A DNA stretch of 64,000 nt from Microbulbifer agarilyticus (GCF_020171345.1 NZ_JAIUZM010000003.1:124001-188000); one strand, 5' to 3'. Shown: positions 40,677 through 49,434, counted from the stretch's first letter. Notes: generated by a model not told the origin, from the letters alone. Program-made: numbers and translations.

Positions 40677-41483
40677 ATGAAATTGACTCACTGGCTTGCC
40701 GGCATCGCATTTGCGGCGACCACCGCTGGCGCTGTACAGGCCGACGCGATCAAGGATGCGGTGGCGAGCGATAAGCGCACCGCGGAATATGCCGCGCGCG
40801 ACGGATTCCGTCACCCGGCAGAAACCCTCGAATTCTTTCAGGTGAAGCCAACGATGACCGTGGTGGAAATTTGGCCTGGCGGCGGTTGGTATACCGAGAT
40901 TCTCTCCCCTCTGCTGCAGGCTGAAGGCAAGCTCTACGCGGCCCACTTCCCGAAAGAGACCGAGGTTGGCTACTTCAAACGTTCTCGCGAAAACTTTGAA
41001 AAGAAACTGGCCGATAACAAAGATGCTTACGGCAAGGTCGTAATGACCGAGTTCGCACCGGGTCAGGACCTGGAAATCGCTCCGGCGGGCACCGCGGATG
41101 CTGTGTTGACCTTCCGCAACGTGCACAATTGGATGCGTGGTGACAATGAAGCGGCGGCCTTCAAGACCTTCCACAAGGCGCTGAAGCCAGGTGGCGTACT
41201 GGGTGTGGTTGAGCACCGGGCCAAACCGGATACTTCCCGTGAGGACATGATGTCCAGTGGCTACATGACTCAGGACTACGTAGTAGATCTGGCGACCAAA
41301 GCCGGTTTTGTTCTGGAAGAAGCCAGCGAAGTGAATGCCAACCCGAAAGACACCGCGGTGCACCCGAAGGGTGTCTGGACGCTGCCGCCACGTCTGGCAC
41401 TGGGTGACGAAGACAAAGAGAAGTACCAGGCCATCGGCGAGAGCGACCGTATGACCCTGCGCTTCCGCAAGCCCAAGTCCTGA
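40677..41483 (+). CDS. Exported class I SAM-dependent methyltransferase-like protein (COG4798 type)
   Basis: A 268-residue protein; the ATG at 40677 follows GAGGAGA. A Sec signal peptide (LTHWLAGIAFAATTAGAVQA) precedes a mature start at ADAIKDAV. The methyltransferase fold is recognisable by TVVEIWPGGGWYTEILSPLL (motif I, near residue 62), VLTFRNVHNWM and KALKPGGVLGVVEHRA. A signal peptide on a methyltransferase-fold protein is odd because SAM is cytosolic, though this family commonly shows it. Substrate and true activity are unknown. A strong terminator follows. Confidence 0.85.
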   Translation: MKLTHWLAGIAFAATTAGAVQADAIKDAVASDKRTAEYAARDGFRHPAETLEFFQVKPTMTVVEIWPGGGWYTEILSPLLQAEGKLYAAHFPKETEVGYFKRSRENFEKKLADNKDAYGKVVMTEFAPGQDLEIAPAGTADAVLTFRNVHNWMRGDNEAAAFKTFHKALKPGGVLGVVEHRAKPDTSREDMMSSGYMTQDYVVDLATKAGFVLEEASEVNANPKDTAVHPKGVWTLPPRLALGDEDKEKYQAIGESDRMTLRFRKPKS

Positions 41484-41504
41484 TTCTTTAATGATTCAAT
41501 GATG

Positions 41505-41534
41505 AAAATGCCCCGAAACCTTCGGGGCATTTTT
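41505..41534 (+). terminator. Rho-independent terminator of the exported methyltransferase gene
   Basis: Stem AAAATGCCCCGAA/TTCGGGGCATTTT with an ACC loop, 21 bases after the stop. The symmetric A and T runs make it potentially bidirectional. Confidence 0.92.
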
Positions 41535-41647
41535 CGTTCTGGGCTTTGCCGAAGTTTGGTGGTGGGTGGCCACCGCCTTTCGATTCGAGACGCATGACGG
41601 CCTAATCTGATATGTTCTGCTTCAGAACTTGCCTTACAGATATCCCG

Positions 41648-41878
41648 ATGATTATTCCATTCAAGCAACTCCCCCCCGAAACCCTACAAAACCTGTTGGA
41701 AGAATATGCGACCCGCGATGGCACCGACTACGGCGAGCGGGAAGTCAGTCTCGTCGATAAGGTTTCCAGCCTGCGCCGTCAGCTGGAAGACAAAACCATC
41801 GTGATTTGGTTTGAACCCGGTGAGGAGTCGGTCAACCTGGTTCTTGCGGAAGACATTCCCAAAGAAGGTGACCACTGA
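41648..41878 (+). CDS. yheU: YheU family small protein
   Basis: A 76-residue protein with the UPF0270/YheU pattern: MIIPFKQLPPETLQNLLEEYATRDGTDYGE and VIWFEPGEESVNLVLAEDI. The molecular function is unknown. The ATG at 41648 has only a weak ribosome binding site. Its stop TGA overlaps the ATG of the next gene by one base, so the two are translationally coupled. Confidence 0.9.
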   Translation: MIIPFKQLPPETLQNLLEEYATRDGTDYGEREVSLVDKVSSLRRQLEDKTIVIWFEPGEESVNLVLAEDIPKEGDH

Positions 41879-42534
41879 TGGCGTTGCCGGATGATTGGTT
41901 GATTGATCAACCGGAAACGCCGCCGATCGGCTGGTTTCTGTTTGCCCACGGTGCCGGCGCCCCAATGGATAGCGACTTTATGCAAGCGCTGACGCAGTTA
42001 CTGGTAGAGCGGGACCTGGGGGTTGTGCGGTTTGAGTTTCCGTATATGGCGGAGCGCAGGGAAACCGGTAAGCGCCGGCCGCCCAACAAGATGGAAGTGT
42101 TGTTGGATTCCTTCCAAACACAGATTGATCGAGTGCAGTCCGAGCTGGCCCAGGCGCCCCTGTACATCGGTGGTAAGTCTATGGGCGGGCGCGTGGCGAG
42201 TATGCTGGTGCAGGATAATTTTGACTGCGGGAAAGTGGCGGGGGCTGTCTGCCTCGGGTATCCGTTCCACCCGCCGGGTAAACCAGAGAAATTACGCACC
42301 GAACATTTGCAGCCGCTAACCAGCCCAACCCTGATTGTGCAGGGCACCCGAGACAAGCTCGGGAACCGGGAAGAAGTAGAGGGTTACGCTCTGGGTAACG
42401 GTATCGACCTGCACTGGCTGGAGGACGGGGATCACGACTTCAAGCCACGCAAGACCAGCGGGTTTACCCAGTCACAACACTGGCAGGCCGCGGCTGACCA
42501 GATGCGGCAGTGGATGCGTCTTCAAGAATCGTAA
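41878..42534 (+). CDS. Alpha/beta hydrolase of the KANSL3/TEX30-like family
   Basis: A 218-residue protein. FLFAHGAGAPMDSDFM is the family N-terminal motif. The nucleophile elbow IGGKSMGGRVASML is near residue 98, the acid is probably in IVQGTRDKLGN, and the histidine is in EDGDHDFKPRK. The order Ser-Asp-His is complete. Substrate is not known for this family. It is coupled to yheU, as often seen in gammaproteobacteria. Its 3' end overlaps the convergent monooxygenase-fold gene by 71 bases. Confidence 0.85.
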   Translation: MALPDDWLIDQPETPPIGWFLFAHGAGAPMDSDFMQALTQLLVERDLGVVRFEFPYMAERRETGKRRPPNKMEVLLDSFQTQIDRVQSELAQAPLYIGGKSMGGRVASMLVQDNFDCGKVAGAVCLGYPFHPPGKPEKLRTEHLQPLTSPTLIVQGTRDKLGNREEVEGYALGNGIDLHWLEDGDHDFKPRKTSGFTQSQHWQAAADQMRQWMRLQES

Positions 42535-42796
42535 TCTTTTCTTCGTGGGCGAGCATGGGGGCGAGCTGGGCCATTTGCTCCCGTCGTTCTTCGCTGCCAT
42601 ACCAGTGTTGCCAGTGCAGGATCGACTTCCAGCGCGACATCGTGAAGCGGCGCAGTGGGTTGCCCATTTCGGTATAGGTATGGCCGTCTACAAACCCGGT
42701 GGTTTGATAGGCGTTGGTGAGCAGCCGGCGCGCGGCCTCCTCGTAAGTAGACTCCAGGTCCAGGGCAATTTCTCGCTCAATCAATACGTAAATCAT
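42464..42796 (-). CDS. Antibiotic-biosynthesis-monooxygenase-fold (ABM) protein
   Basis: A 110-residue protein from the ATG at 42796 in MIYVLIEREIALDLESTYEE. The short ferredoxin-like fold includes FVDGHTYTEMGNPLRRFTMSRWKSILHWQHWYGSEERR, a pattern seen in small ABM/YgiN-like proteins. Such proteins oxidise quinols or act on haem, but many are uncharacterised. Its last 71 bases are antisense to the end of the alpha/beta hydrolase gene. Confidence 0.7.
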   Translation of the reverse strand: MIYVLIEREIALDLESTYEEAARRLLTNAYQTTGFVDGHTYTEMGNPLRRFTMSRWKSILHWQHWYGSEERREQMAQLAPMLAHEEKITILEDASTAASGQPRPASVVTG

Positions 42797-42996
42797 CGCA
42801 ATTACTACACCATTCAAATATACGATCGACTTTAGAGTACCAGGCAAGTGACTGGCAAGTACCTGTGCCCAATAGAGTTTATGGGTATGGTGATCCCATT
42901 CACAGCAGTTTAGCCTTCAGTGAACGCAGTTGCGGAGACTGGTCAGTCTGAGCGAAGCGGATGACGCGGCTCGGTAAATCCCCGACAATAGCCTTT

Positions 42997-43230
42997 ATGA
43001 AATCACAACATACCCTTGATGCCCGCGGCCTGCTGTGCCCGGAACCCGTAATGATGCTGCATACCGCTGTGCGTAAAGTCGGCACTGGTGAGGTATTGCA
43101 GATGTTCGCTACAGACCCATCCACTCAGCGGGACGTCCCCAAGTTCTGCCAGTTTCTCGGTTATGAGTTGGTGAAGCACCTGGAAGAAAATGACGAGTTC
43201 GTTTACTGGATTAAAAAAGCAGATTCCTGA
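42997..43230 (+). CDS. tusA: Sulfur carrier protein TusA
   Basis: A 77-residue protein with the defining LDARGLLCPEPVMMLHTAVRKV motif (residues 6-27); the CPEP cysteine carries the persulfide. It relays sulfur from IscS towards tRNA thiolation (2-thiouridine) and other uses. This links functionally with mnmC at 36615, which modifies the same wobble uridines. The ATG at 42997 gives the usual length. Confidence 0.93.
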   Translation: MKSQHTLDARGLLCPEPVMMLHTAVRKVGTGEVLQMFATDPSTQRDVPKFCQFLGYELVKHLEENDEFVYWIKKADS

Positions 43231-43263
43231 GGTCTACGCGCGGTGTAGGCAGCGGTGGAAATA

Positions 43264-43290
43264 ACAAGGGCGACCACTGGTCGCCCTTGT
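43264..43290. terminator. Bidirectional hairpin between tusA and a convergent hypothetical gene
   Basis: Perfect 12-base arms ACAAGGGCGACC and GGTCGCCCTTGT with an ACT loop. It lies 33 bases after the tusA stop and 27 bases beyond the stop of the minus-strand hypothetical gene. U-tracts are weak on both sides. Confidence 0.65.
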
Positions 43291-43317
43291 CTTACATGAT
43301 CTGTAGGGAAGTAATTT

Positions 43318-44004
43318 TTAGGGCGAAGTGACAAGCGCCGCGATCGCAGCAAGGGCCTCCGGGTCCTCAGATTTGATCTTGTTGGCGATGTGGTGTTGGA
43401 AGAAGTAGCGGAAACACTCGGATTCCTGCGCCGAATATAGGCATTCATCCCCGGGTAGGACCGGCGTGGTCTCCACACTATTGTGATCAATCAGCATGCC
43501 GTGGATCTCTCCGCTGGCAAATAGACGCCAGCTCACGACTTCCGTAAGGGTCAGGTTTTCCTTGTCGGCATCCATAAACACCGCATGGGTGCCAATGGTG
43601 TCGGGAACCTCCTGAACAACCTCATCCGCCTGATTGCTTTCATACTCGAAGTATTCCGCCGCAGTCTCCAGCTCGACGATTTTATGGATGGGGGGCTCGT
43701 GGAAGATTTCCTCGATACCCGGGTCGTAATAGCCTTCAAACCGTCCATCCAGGGGATCCTGAATATCTGGGCAGGCCACAATGGAGTTTAACCAGGGAAC
43801 CAACCCGACCACCTCGCCGTTGGCACGCAGGCCCCAGCACAAGATTTTCAGGCTGTAGAGATCTGTCCCACTGGAGTTGTTGGAGTAGAGCATTTCCAAG
43901 CCGTCGAGCTCCGGAGACAGGCGAATAAACCGCAGACTCTCTGAAGTTTCGATTGGCTTGCCGGTGAAGAGGTCAACCACGTTGTTGGTACTGTGGTCGG
44001 TCAT
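43318..44004 (-). CDS. Acidic hypothetical protein
   Basis: A 228-residue protein; the ATG at 44004 follows a strong AAGGAGGTG. It is rich in Asp and Glu, has no signal peptide or membrane segment, and I do not recognise its family. Visible landmarks are two similar phrases, SLKILCWGLRANGEVVGLVPW and EVVSWRLFASGEIHGMLID, which may mark two copies of one fold. A cytosolic, well-translated protein seems likely. Confidence 0.7.
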   Translation of the reverse strand: MTDHSTNNVVDLFTGKPIETSESLRFIRLSPELDGLEMLYSNNSSGTDLYSLKILCWGLRANGEVVGLVPWLNSIVACPDIQDPLDGRFEGYYDPGIEEIFHEPPIHKIVELETAAEYFEYESNQADEVVQEVPDTIGTHAVFMDADKENLTLTEVVSWRLFASGEIHGMLIDHNSVETTPVLPGDECLYSAQESECFRYFFQHHIANKIKSEDPEALAAIAALVTSP

Positions 44005-44468
44005 AGAGCACCTCCTTGCAGGGCCGGTAGTAGGGCGGGAAGGTCTTGTACTACTTATTGAGGTGCAACCGGCGTAGAGATACCGTGCGAGGGCCGGGCG
44101 GCCATCGCCGAATCCAGACTCCGGGAGCAACTTTTTTGCCTCCCTGGGAAGCCGGTACCGCAACCGAAAACAACCGCTGAGCGCTGCAAAATACACCGCA
44201 TCGAACGGGAGTAGGTTTCCGGTATCCCTATGTCCAAAGGTATATTCTGATCCGCAGAAATACAACCAGCGGAATGGGGTTGTTTACTACTAAATGTCTC
44301 CTTTTTGATTGAATGGACAGGTAGCGGCTACGGACTTGGTATTCGACCATTTCTTGCCGCCCATGTTCCCGATCTAGTTCCCGATCTGGCTCCCGGCCTT
44401 GATCCCGGCGCACTCACTGATATAGTCCGCGCCAACCGGGCAGTTCCGTCGAAATTTCACTGCCAGTT
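44005..44468. other. Intergenic region upstream of epmC
   Basis: A 464-base stretch without a supported gene. It contains two close copies of TTCCCGATCT near 44364-44385. The promoters of the acidic hypothetical gene and of the epmC operon must lie here or in the doubtful 5' part of epmC, but I could not place them. Confidence 0.4.
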
Positions 44469-45140
44469 TTGAATGAAGAGCAGCCTTTGGCAGCTCCGAG
44501 CAGAGAGCAACTACACGTTTTGTCGAATACGGTTATAGATGAGCAAGTTCCATACCATCCTGAGCCTTCTCGGGTGGAAATAGGTGACGTTTCGCCGAGT
44601 TCGGTGACTGAACGTGTGGTCACCGTCTTTAATGCGTGCTTTGCTGCCGTCGATAGCCTCAATACCCGTCTCGAGGGTGGTTACCCTGAACCTTACTATC
44701 GCCCAGGCACCATAGAAGGCGAGGTGCACCGTGTGGAATTTACCCGGGACTATCCCGCCAGTGCGCTACACGAAGCGGCGCATTGGTGCGTGGCGGGCGC
44801 TGAGCGGCGCAAGCAGCCGGACTATGGCTACTGGTATGCCCCGGATGGACGCAGTGCCGAACAGCAAGCGGAATTTGAGCAGGTGGAAGTAAAGCCCCAG
44901 GCGCTGGAGTGGATTTTCGCGCGCGCCTGCGGCCTGGGCTTTCGCGTAAGTGCGGACAACCTGGATGCGGGGCTTGGCCCAAGTGATGGGTTCAAGAGAG
45001 CGATCTGGCAGCAAGTGCAGAATTACTGCACTGAGGGCGTCAATGGGCGTGCCGAGCTGTTTGCGCGATCCTTGGCGCAGGCTTTCGGCCAACCAAATCC
45101 GTTCAAGCAGGCGCAATATCGACTGGAGGATCTCGGGTGA
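44469..45140 (+). CDS. epmC: Elongation factor P hydroxylase EpmC
   Basis: Up to 223 residues. EpmC hydroxylates the beta-lysyl-lysine of elongation factor P. The metal motif ALHEAAHWCVAG (HExxH) lies near residue 100, with DYGYWYAPDGR and VEVKPQALEWIF following, all typical. The start is uncertain: the longest frame begins with TTG at 44469 and there is no in-frame ATG near the start. By my recollection of E. coli EpmC, homology begins around VTERVVTVFNACF (about residue 46), so a GTG near 44604 is an alternative. It overlaps xni by four bases. Confidence 0.88.
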   Translation: MNEEQPLAAPSREQLHVLSNTVIDEQVPYHPEPSRVEIGDVSPSSVTERVVTVFNACFAAVDSLNTRLEGGYPEPYYRPGTIEGEVHRVEFTRDYPASALHEAAHWCVAGAERRKQPDYGYWYAPDGRSAEQQAEFEQVEVKPQALEWIFARACGLGFRVSADNLDAGLGPSDGFKRAIWQQVQNYCTEGVNGRAELFARSLAQAFGQPNPFKQAQYRLEDLG

Positions 45141-46042
45141 AGCAGATTTATCTGGTAGATGCCTCTGTCTATATTTTCCGCTACTACTTTGCGTTGCCCC
45201 CGAATTGGGAAAGCCGTTCCGGTTACACCACCGAAGCGGTATACGGCTTCAGTAATTTCTTACTGGATCTTTTGGCGCGCCGGCCCGACGGTATCGCCTG
45301 TGCATTTGATGAGTCTCTCGGCAGCTGCTTCCGCAACGAAATTTATCCAGACTATAAGTGTAGCCGGGCACTACCGGACGAGGGGCTCGCTTTTCAGTTG
45401 GCTGCGTGCCGGGAAATGGCCGAGGCCCTCGGCATCGCCAGCTTCGCCAGTGAGCGCTATGAAGCAGACGATATTCTCGCCACCCTGACCAGAATCTGTG
45501 CCGAGCAGGGGGAGGCGCCGGTAATCGTTACCCGCGATAAAGACCTGGGGCAGTTGCTCAGTCGCGGCGCATCGAGCCTGTGGGACTTTGCCGCCGACGC
45601 ACATATGGGAAGCGCCGAGATTGAAGCGAAATTCGGTGTGCGCCCCGAGCAGATTGCCGACTATCTGGCACTGGTTGGTGACAGCATCGACGATATCCCG
45701 GGTGTACCCGGTATCGGTGCCAAGACGGCAGCGAGCATACTAAGCGAGTTTCGCTCCGTCGATGAATTACTGGCGAACCGAGAGCGCGTAGCGGGTCTTA
45801 AGATACGCGGGGCCAAAGGCTTGGTGAGCAAGCTGGCGGAACACGAGGATCAGATTCGTATGGCGTTGCAACTCGCACAGTTGGCTTACGATGTGCCTGT
45901 GGGGGTGACATCTGAAGCGTTAGCCCACAACACCTTCGAGCCCGATTTGGCGATTGCCCTGGCTGAGGAGTTCGGTATTGGTGGGCTCGCCAACAAAATC
46001 TCCCGCACGCTGACGAACAAAAGTGCAGAGCCTGTGACCTGA
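45137..46042 (+). CDS. xni: Xni-type flap endonuclease/5'-3' exonuclease domain protein
   Basis: A 301-residue protein related to the 5'-3' exonuclease domain of DNA polymerase I. It starts YLVDASVYIFRYYFA (metal Asp), continues with ACAFDESLGSCFRNEIYPDYK and ERYEADDILATLTR (acidic cluster), and VTRDKDLGQLL. The helix-hairpin region LVGDSIDDIPGVPGIGAKTAASIL is near residue 177. Such proteins cut flaps in DNA repair and lagging-strand processing. The GTG start overlaps the epmC stop (GTGA). Confidence 0.9.
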   Translation: MKQIYLVDASVYIFRYYFALPPNWESRSGYTTEAVYGFSNFLLDLLARRPDGIACAFDESLGSCFRNEIYPDYKCSRALPDEGLAFQLAACREMAEALGIASFASERYEADDILATLTRICAEQGEAPVIVTRDKDLGQLLSRGASSLWDFAADAHMGSAEIEAKFGVRPEQIADYLALVGDSIDDIPGVPGIGAKTAASILSEFRSVDELLANRERVAGLKIRGAKGLVSKLAEHEDQIRMALQLAQLAYDVPVGVTSEALAHNTFEPDLAIALAEEFGIGGLANKISRTLTNKSAEPVT

Positions 46043-46086
46043 CCCGTCTGGGCTAGATCCTGATTTTTAACGATATACGAGAAGCC

Positions 46087-47262
46087 ATGAGTTTTAACGC
46101 CACAGTAGCAGCGACAACGCCACTCACCATCGTCGCCGATGAAAACATTCCCGGGCTTGAACAGTGGTTTGGCGATCTCGGTACGATTGTGCGCGCGCCG
46201 GGGCGCAGTCTTTCGGCATCGCAATTGGCGGATGCCGATATTTTGCTGGTGCGCTCGGTCACTCAGGTGAATGAAGCGCTGCTGGCGAACACGCCGGTGC
46301 GTTTTGTCGGCAGTTGCACCATTGGCACCGACCATCTGGATACGCACTGGCTGGAGCAGCAGGGTATCGCCTGGAGTGCGGCCCCGGGCTGTAACGCCAA
46401 TTCCGTAGTGGAGTATGTGTTCTGCGCACTGGCGGCGCTGGATATTGATTGGCGCGGGCGCAATTTCGGCATCGTTGGCTGTGGCAACGTCGGTGGGTCG
46501 CTGCAGCGCAAACTGCACGCGTTGGAAATTCAATGCAAAATTTATGATCCGTGGAAAACCGATAACCCGGATAGCGCCACGCTTGAAGAGGTGTTGCAGC
46601 AGGATGTGATCTGCCTGCACGCTCCTTTGGTTAAAGATGGGCCGCACCCCAGTCTGCATATGATTGATGGCGAGGCGTTGGACCGCATTCGTCTTGGTGC
46701 GGTGCTGATCAGCGCGGGCCGTGGTGCAGTGATCGACAATCGCGCGCTGCGCGAACGGGATACGTCGTTCACCACGGTGCTGGATGTGTGGGAAAATGAA
46801 CCGGATATGGATGCGGAGTTGCTTAAGCGTGTAAACCTCGGCAGTCCGCATATCGCCGGCTACAGTCACGATGGCAAGCTGGCGGGGACGCGCATGATTC
46901 GCGAAGCGCTCAATCGGGCGCTGGACCTGCCCACGGCAGCAACCGCGCAAGAGGCCTCCTCAGAGGGCTGTTCAAAGGTCTCCCCGGAGCAGTCGCTGTT
47001 GACCACTGACAAGTCGGGCTTTGCGGCAATGCGTGAATTGTTGTTGTCGATGTACGACCCGCGCCAGGACGACACTCGCCTGCGCGCTGCGGCGCAGTCC
47101 GCGGCCACCGGCGGGGAATCTCTGCCGCTTGCGTTCGATCAGCTGCGCAAGCAGTACCACAAGCGTCTGGAATTCTCACATTACACTTTGCCATCCTCCG
47201 CGCAGTTGCCGAATCTCGACCAGGCAGTGCGCGCGCAACTGGCAATATTGGGGCTCAAGTGA
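46087..47262 (+). CDS. pdxB: Erythronate-4-phosphate dehydrogenase PdxB
   Basis: A 391-residue enzyme of the DXP-dependent vitamin B6 pathway, oxidising 4-phosphoerythronate. D-isomer-specific dehydrogenase marks are VRSVTQVNEALL, CTIGTDHLDTHWLEQQGI, the Rossmann motif FGIVGCGNVGGSLQRKL, SAGRGAVIDNRALRE (Arg) and DVWENEPDMD (Glu). GSPHIAGYSHDGKLAGT carries the active histidine. The C-terminal PdxB dimerisation domain is present. It ends in a four-base overlap with the next gene. Confidence 0.96.
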   Translation: MSFNATVAATTPLTIVADENIPGLEQWFGDLGTIVRAPGRSLSASQLADADILLVRSVTQVNEALLANTPVRFVGSCTIGTDHLDTHWLEQQGIAWSAAPGCNANSVVEYVFCALAALDIDWRGRNFGIVGCGNVGGSLQRKLHALEIQCKIYDPWKTDNPDSATLEEVLQQDVICLHAPLVKDGPHPSLHMIDGEALDRIRLGAVLISAGRGAVIDNRALRERDTSFTTVLDVWENEPDMDAELLKRVNLGSPHIAGYSHDGKLAGTRMIREALNRALDLPTAATAQEASSEGCSKVSPEQSLLTTDKSGFAAMRELLLSMYDPRQDDTRLRAAAQSAATGGESLPLAFDQLRKQYHKRLEFSHYTLPSSAQLPNLDQAVRAQLAILGLK

Positions 47263-48464
47263 AGCTTAAAAAACTCGGACTTATCATCAACCCCTGGGCG
47301 GGGGTTGGTGGCCCAGCCGGGCTCAAGGGGAGCGATGGTGCAGACACCGTGACCCGAGCACTGGCGGCAGGTATTGAGCCGCAATCGCACAAGCGCGCGG
47401 CGATTGCGTTAAACGCGCTGCAGCCGTTTAGCGAGTCGCTGCAAATCGTGACCTTTGCTGGTGATATGGGCGGGGCACTGGCAGCCTCCCTGGGCTTTGC
47501 CGTAGAGGTGATTGGTGCTGCTGCCGGTGAACGCTCCACGCCAATGGACTCCGAGTTGGCCGCTGCAGCCATTCGCGATGCCGGTGCGGATTTGATTGTG
47601 TTTGCCGGAGGCGATGGCACCGCGCGCAATATGGTCAATGCGCTGGGTGATGGCTTTCCTGTGTTGGGGGTTCCGGCGGGGGTAAAAATGCACTCCGCTT
47701 GCTTTGCGATTTCCCCGCGCGCGGCGGGCGAAGTGCTGCGCCGGCTGATGGCCGGCGAGCTGGTGGATTTGCACCAGCGCGAAGTGCGCGATATTGATGA
47801 AAAATCCTTTCGTGAAGGGCGGGTAAGTACCCGCTACTACGGTGAGCTGCTGGTGCCGGAAGAAGGGCACTTTTTACAGGCGGTAAAAAATGCCGGGCGC
47901 GAAGTGGAAGAGCTGGCAGTGGCAGACATTGCCGCGCAGATGGTGGAAGAAATTGACGAGCTGGATCCGGAGACCCTGTATGTATTCGGCCCCGGTTCTA
48001 CGACCCTCGCGGTATTGAACGAGCTGGGCGAGGAGGGGACTCTGCTGGGGGTGGACCTCTGGCGCAATGGATCCCTGGTGGCGGCAGATGTCAGCGCCCC
48101 GCAAATTGTGCAGGCAATCGCGCAACACCGTGAAACCCACCCTGAGCGCCCGGTTAAGATTGTTCTTACCGCCATCGGTGGTCAGGGCCATTTAATTGGT
48201 CGCGGTAATCAGCAACTCAACCCGCAGGTTCTGACCAGTGTTGGCCGGGAAAATCTGTTGGTGGTGGCCACCAAGACTAAGGTCACCGAACTGGGCGGCC
48301 GCCCGCTGTTGATTGACAGTGGTGACCCGGCGCTGGACGAGGCCTGGAGTGGCTTTGTGCGGGTCGTGACTGGCTACCGCGACGAAATTCTCTACCCCTT
48401 GTCTGGCGACGGCAGCGGTATGGCTCTAGATCATCCGTCTGCCGCACGCGACGAATTACACTGA
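47259..48464 (+). CDS. ATP-NAD kinase-family protein (AcoX-like)
   Basis: A 401-residue protein. It opens with LGLIINPWAGVGGPAGLKGSDG and has VFAGGDGTARNMVNAL, the GGDGT diphosphate-binding motif of NAD and lipid kinases, near residue 116. VYVFGPGSTTLAVLNELG-like and VLTAIGGQGHLIGRGNQQL are typical of the AcoX branch. It is longer than canonical NadK (about 295 residues), so it is probably not the main NAD kinase. Its GTG start overlaps pdxB by four bases. The phosphoryl acceptor is unknown. Confidence 0.85.
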   Translation: MKLKKLGLIINPWAGVGGPAGLKGSDGADTVTRALAAGIEPQSHKRAAIALNALQPFSESLQIVTFAGDMGGALAASLGFAVEVIGAAAGERSTPMDSELAAAAIRDAGADLIVFAGGDGTARNMVNALGDGFPVLGVPAGVKMHSACFAISPRAAGEVLRRLMAGELVDLHQREVRDIDEKSFREGRVSTRYYGELLVPEEGHFLQAVKNAGREVEELAVADIAAQMVEEIDELDPETLYVFGPGSTTLAVLNELGEEGTLLGVDLWRNGSLVAADVSAPQIVQAIAQHRETHPERPVKIVLTAIGGQGHLIGRGNQQLNPQVLTSVGRENLLVVATKTKVTELGGRPLLIDSGDPALDEAWSGFVRVVTGYRDEILYPLSGDGSGMALDHPSAARDELH

Positions 48465-48489
48465 GTGACGAACAAAGAGTACAAGTACA

Positions 48490-49434
48490 TTGAATTGGGA
48501 ACCCCTGCTGCAGGTAGTGCGCAGCAAATTGCAGGAACAACAGTCTCAGGGTGAGGCGCCCGATAGTCGCCGCCTGTTTCATGGCCGTGGGCACTGCTAT
48601 GCGGGCCTGGACCGTGTGTGTGTAGACAGCTATCACCCCGCCATTCTGGTCACCTTGTTTGACGAATATCCTGAGGAAGATGCACTGGCGGACCAGCTGT
48701 GGTCGCTGGTGGAGCCGCTGGGATACCGGGGCGTGGCCGTGCAGCGACGCTACCAGCGCGGCGCCCCCATTCAGTGGCAGTGTGGCGAAGAAGTGGAAGC
48801 GCCCGTGGCCCGTCGCGGCGTGCTGAAGTTTCCGCTCACCTTTGATCGTCAGAACGTGGGTTTCTTTCTGGACATCGAACCAGGCCGCCAGTGGCTGGAG
48901 CAGCAGGTGCGGGAAAAAGCCGGCACGGTCGAAAACCTCAAACTACTGAACCTGTTCGCGTTTACCTGTGCGTTTTCTGCGGTGGCGCGCGCCGCGGGAG
49001 AGCTGGAAGTGCTGAACGTAGATCTGAACAAGGGCGTGCTAAAACGCGGGCAGGCCAACCACCAGCTAAACAACCTGGCCAGCAAGGGTATTCGCTTCCT
49101 CGCCATGGACGCGCTCCGGGACTTCAAACGCTATGACCGTCGTGGACCGTTTCAGTTGGCGGTGGTAGACCCACCCACGCGCCAGCGGGGCAGTTTCGAT
49201 GCCGCAGAGAACTATGCGCGGCAGTTGGAGCTATTGCCCGGCTGCCTGGCTGATGAGGCAGACTTGCTGCTGGTGTTGAATTCACCGGCCCACAGTGAGC
49301 AGTATTTCAGGGATTTGATTGAAGCGGCGAACCCGGGCTTTTCCGTAGTAGCGCGGCTGCCGCAAAATCCGGATTTCCCGGATAGCGATTCCGATGCGGC
49401 ATTAAAAATGTTGCACGTGAAGTTTCACAGGTGA
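48490..49434 (+). CDS. Class I SAM-dependent methyltransferase, RlmI/COG1092-like
   Basis: A 314-residue protein starting at a TTG with poor initiation signals. The catalytic core has FFLDIEPGRQWLEQ, LLNLFAFTCAFSAVARAAG in the SAM loop, NVDLNKGVLKRGQANHQLN, and AVVDPPTRQRGSF with the DPP-type active site. In RlmI-type enzymes the SAM loop reads closer to NLFSYTGGFS. The N-terminal PUA domain of RlmI is missing, so the RNA target may differ. It follows the NAD-kinase-like gene by 25 bases. Confidence 0.85.
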   Translation: MNWEPLLQVVRSKLQEQQSQGEAPDSRRLFHGRGHCYAGLDRVCVDSYHPAILVTLFDEYPEEDALADQLWSLVEPLGYRGVAVQRRYQRGAPIQWQCGEEVEAPVARRGVLKFPLTFDRQNVGFFLDIEPGRQWLEQQVREKAGTVENLKLLNLFAFTCAFSAVARAAGELEVLNVDLNKGVLKRGQANHQLNNLASKGIRFLAMDALRDFKRYDRRGPFQLAVVDPPTRQRGSFDAAENYARQLELLPGCLADEADLLLVLNSPAHSEQYFRDLIEAANPGFSVVARLPQNPDFPDSDSDAALKMLHVKFHR

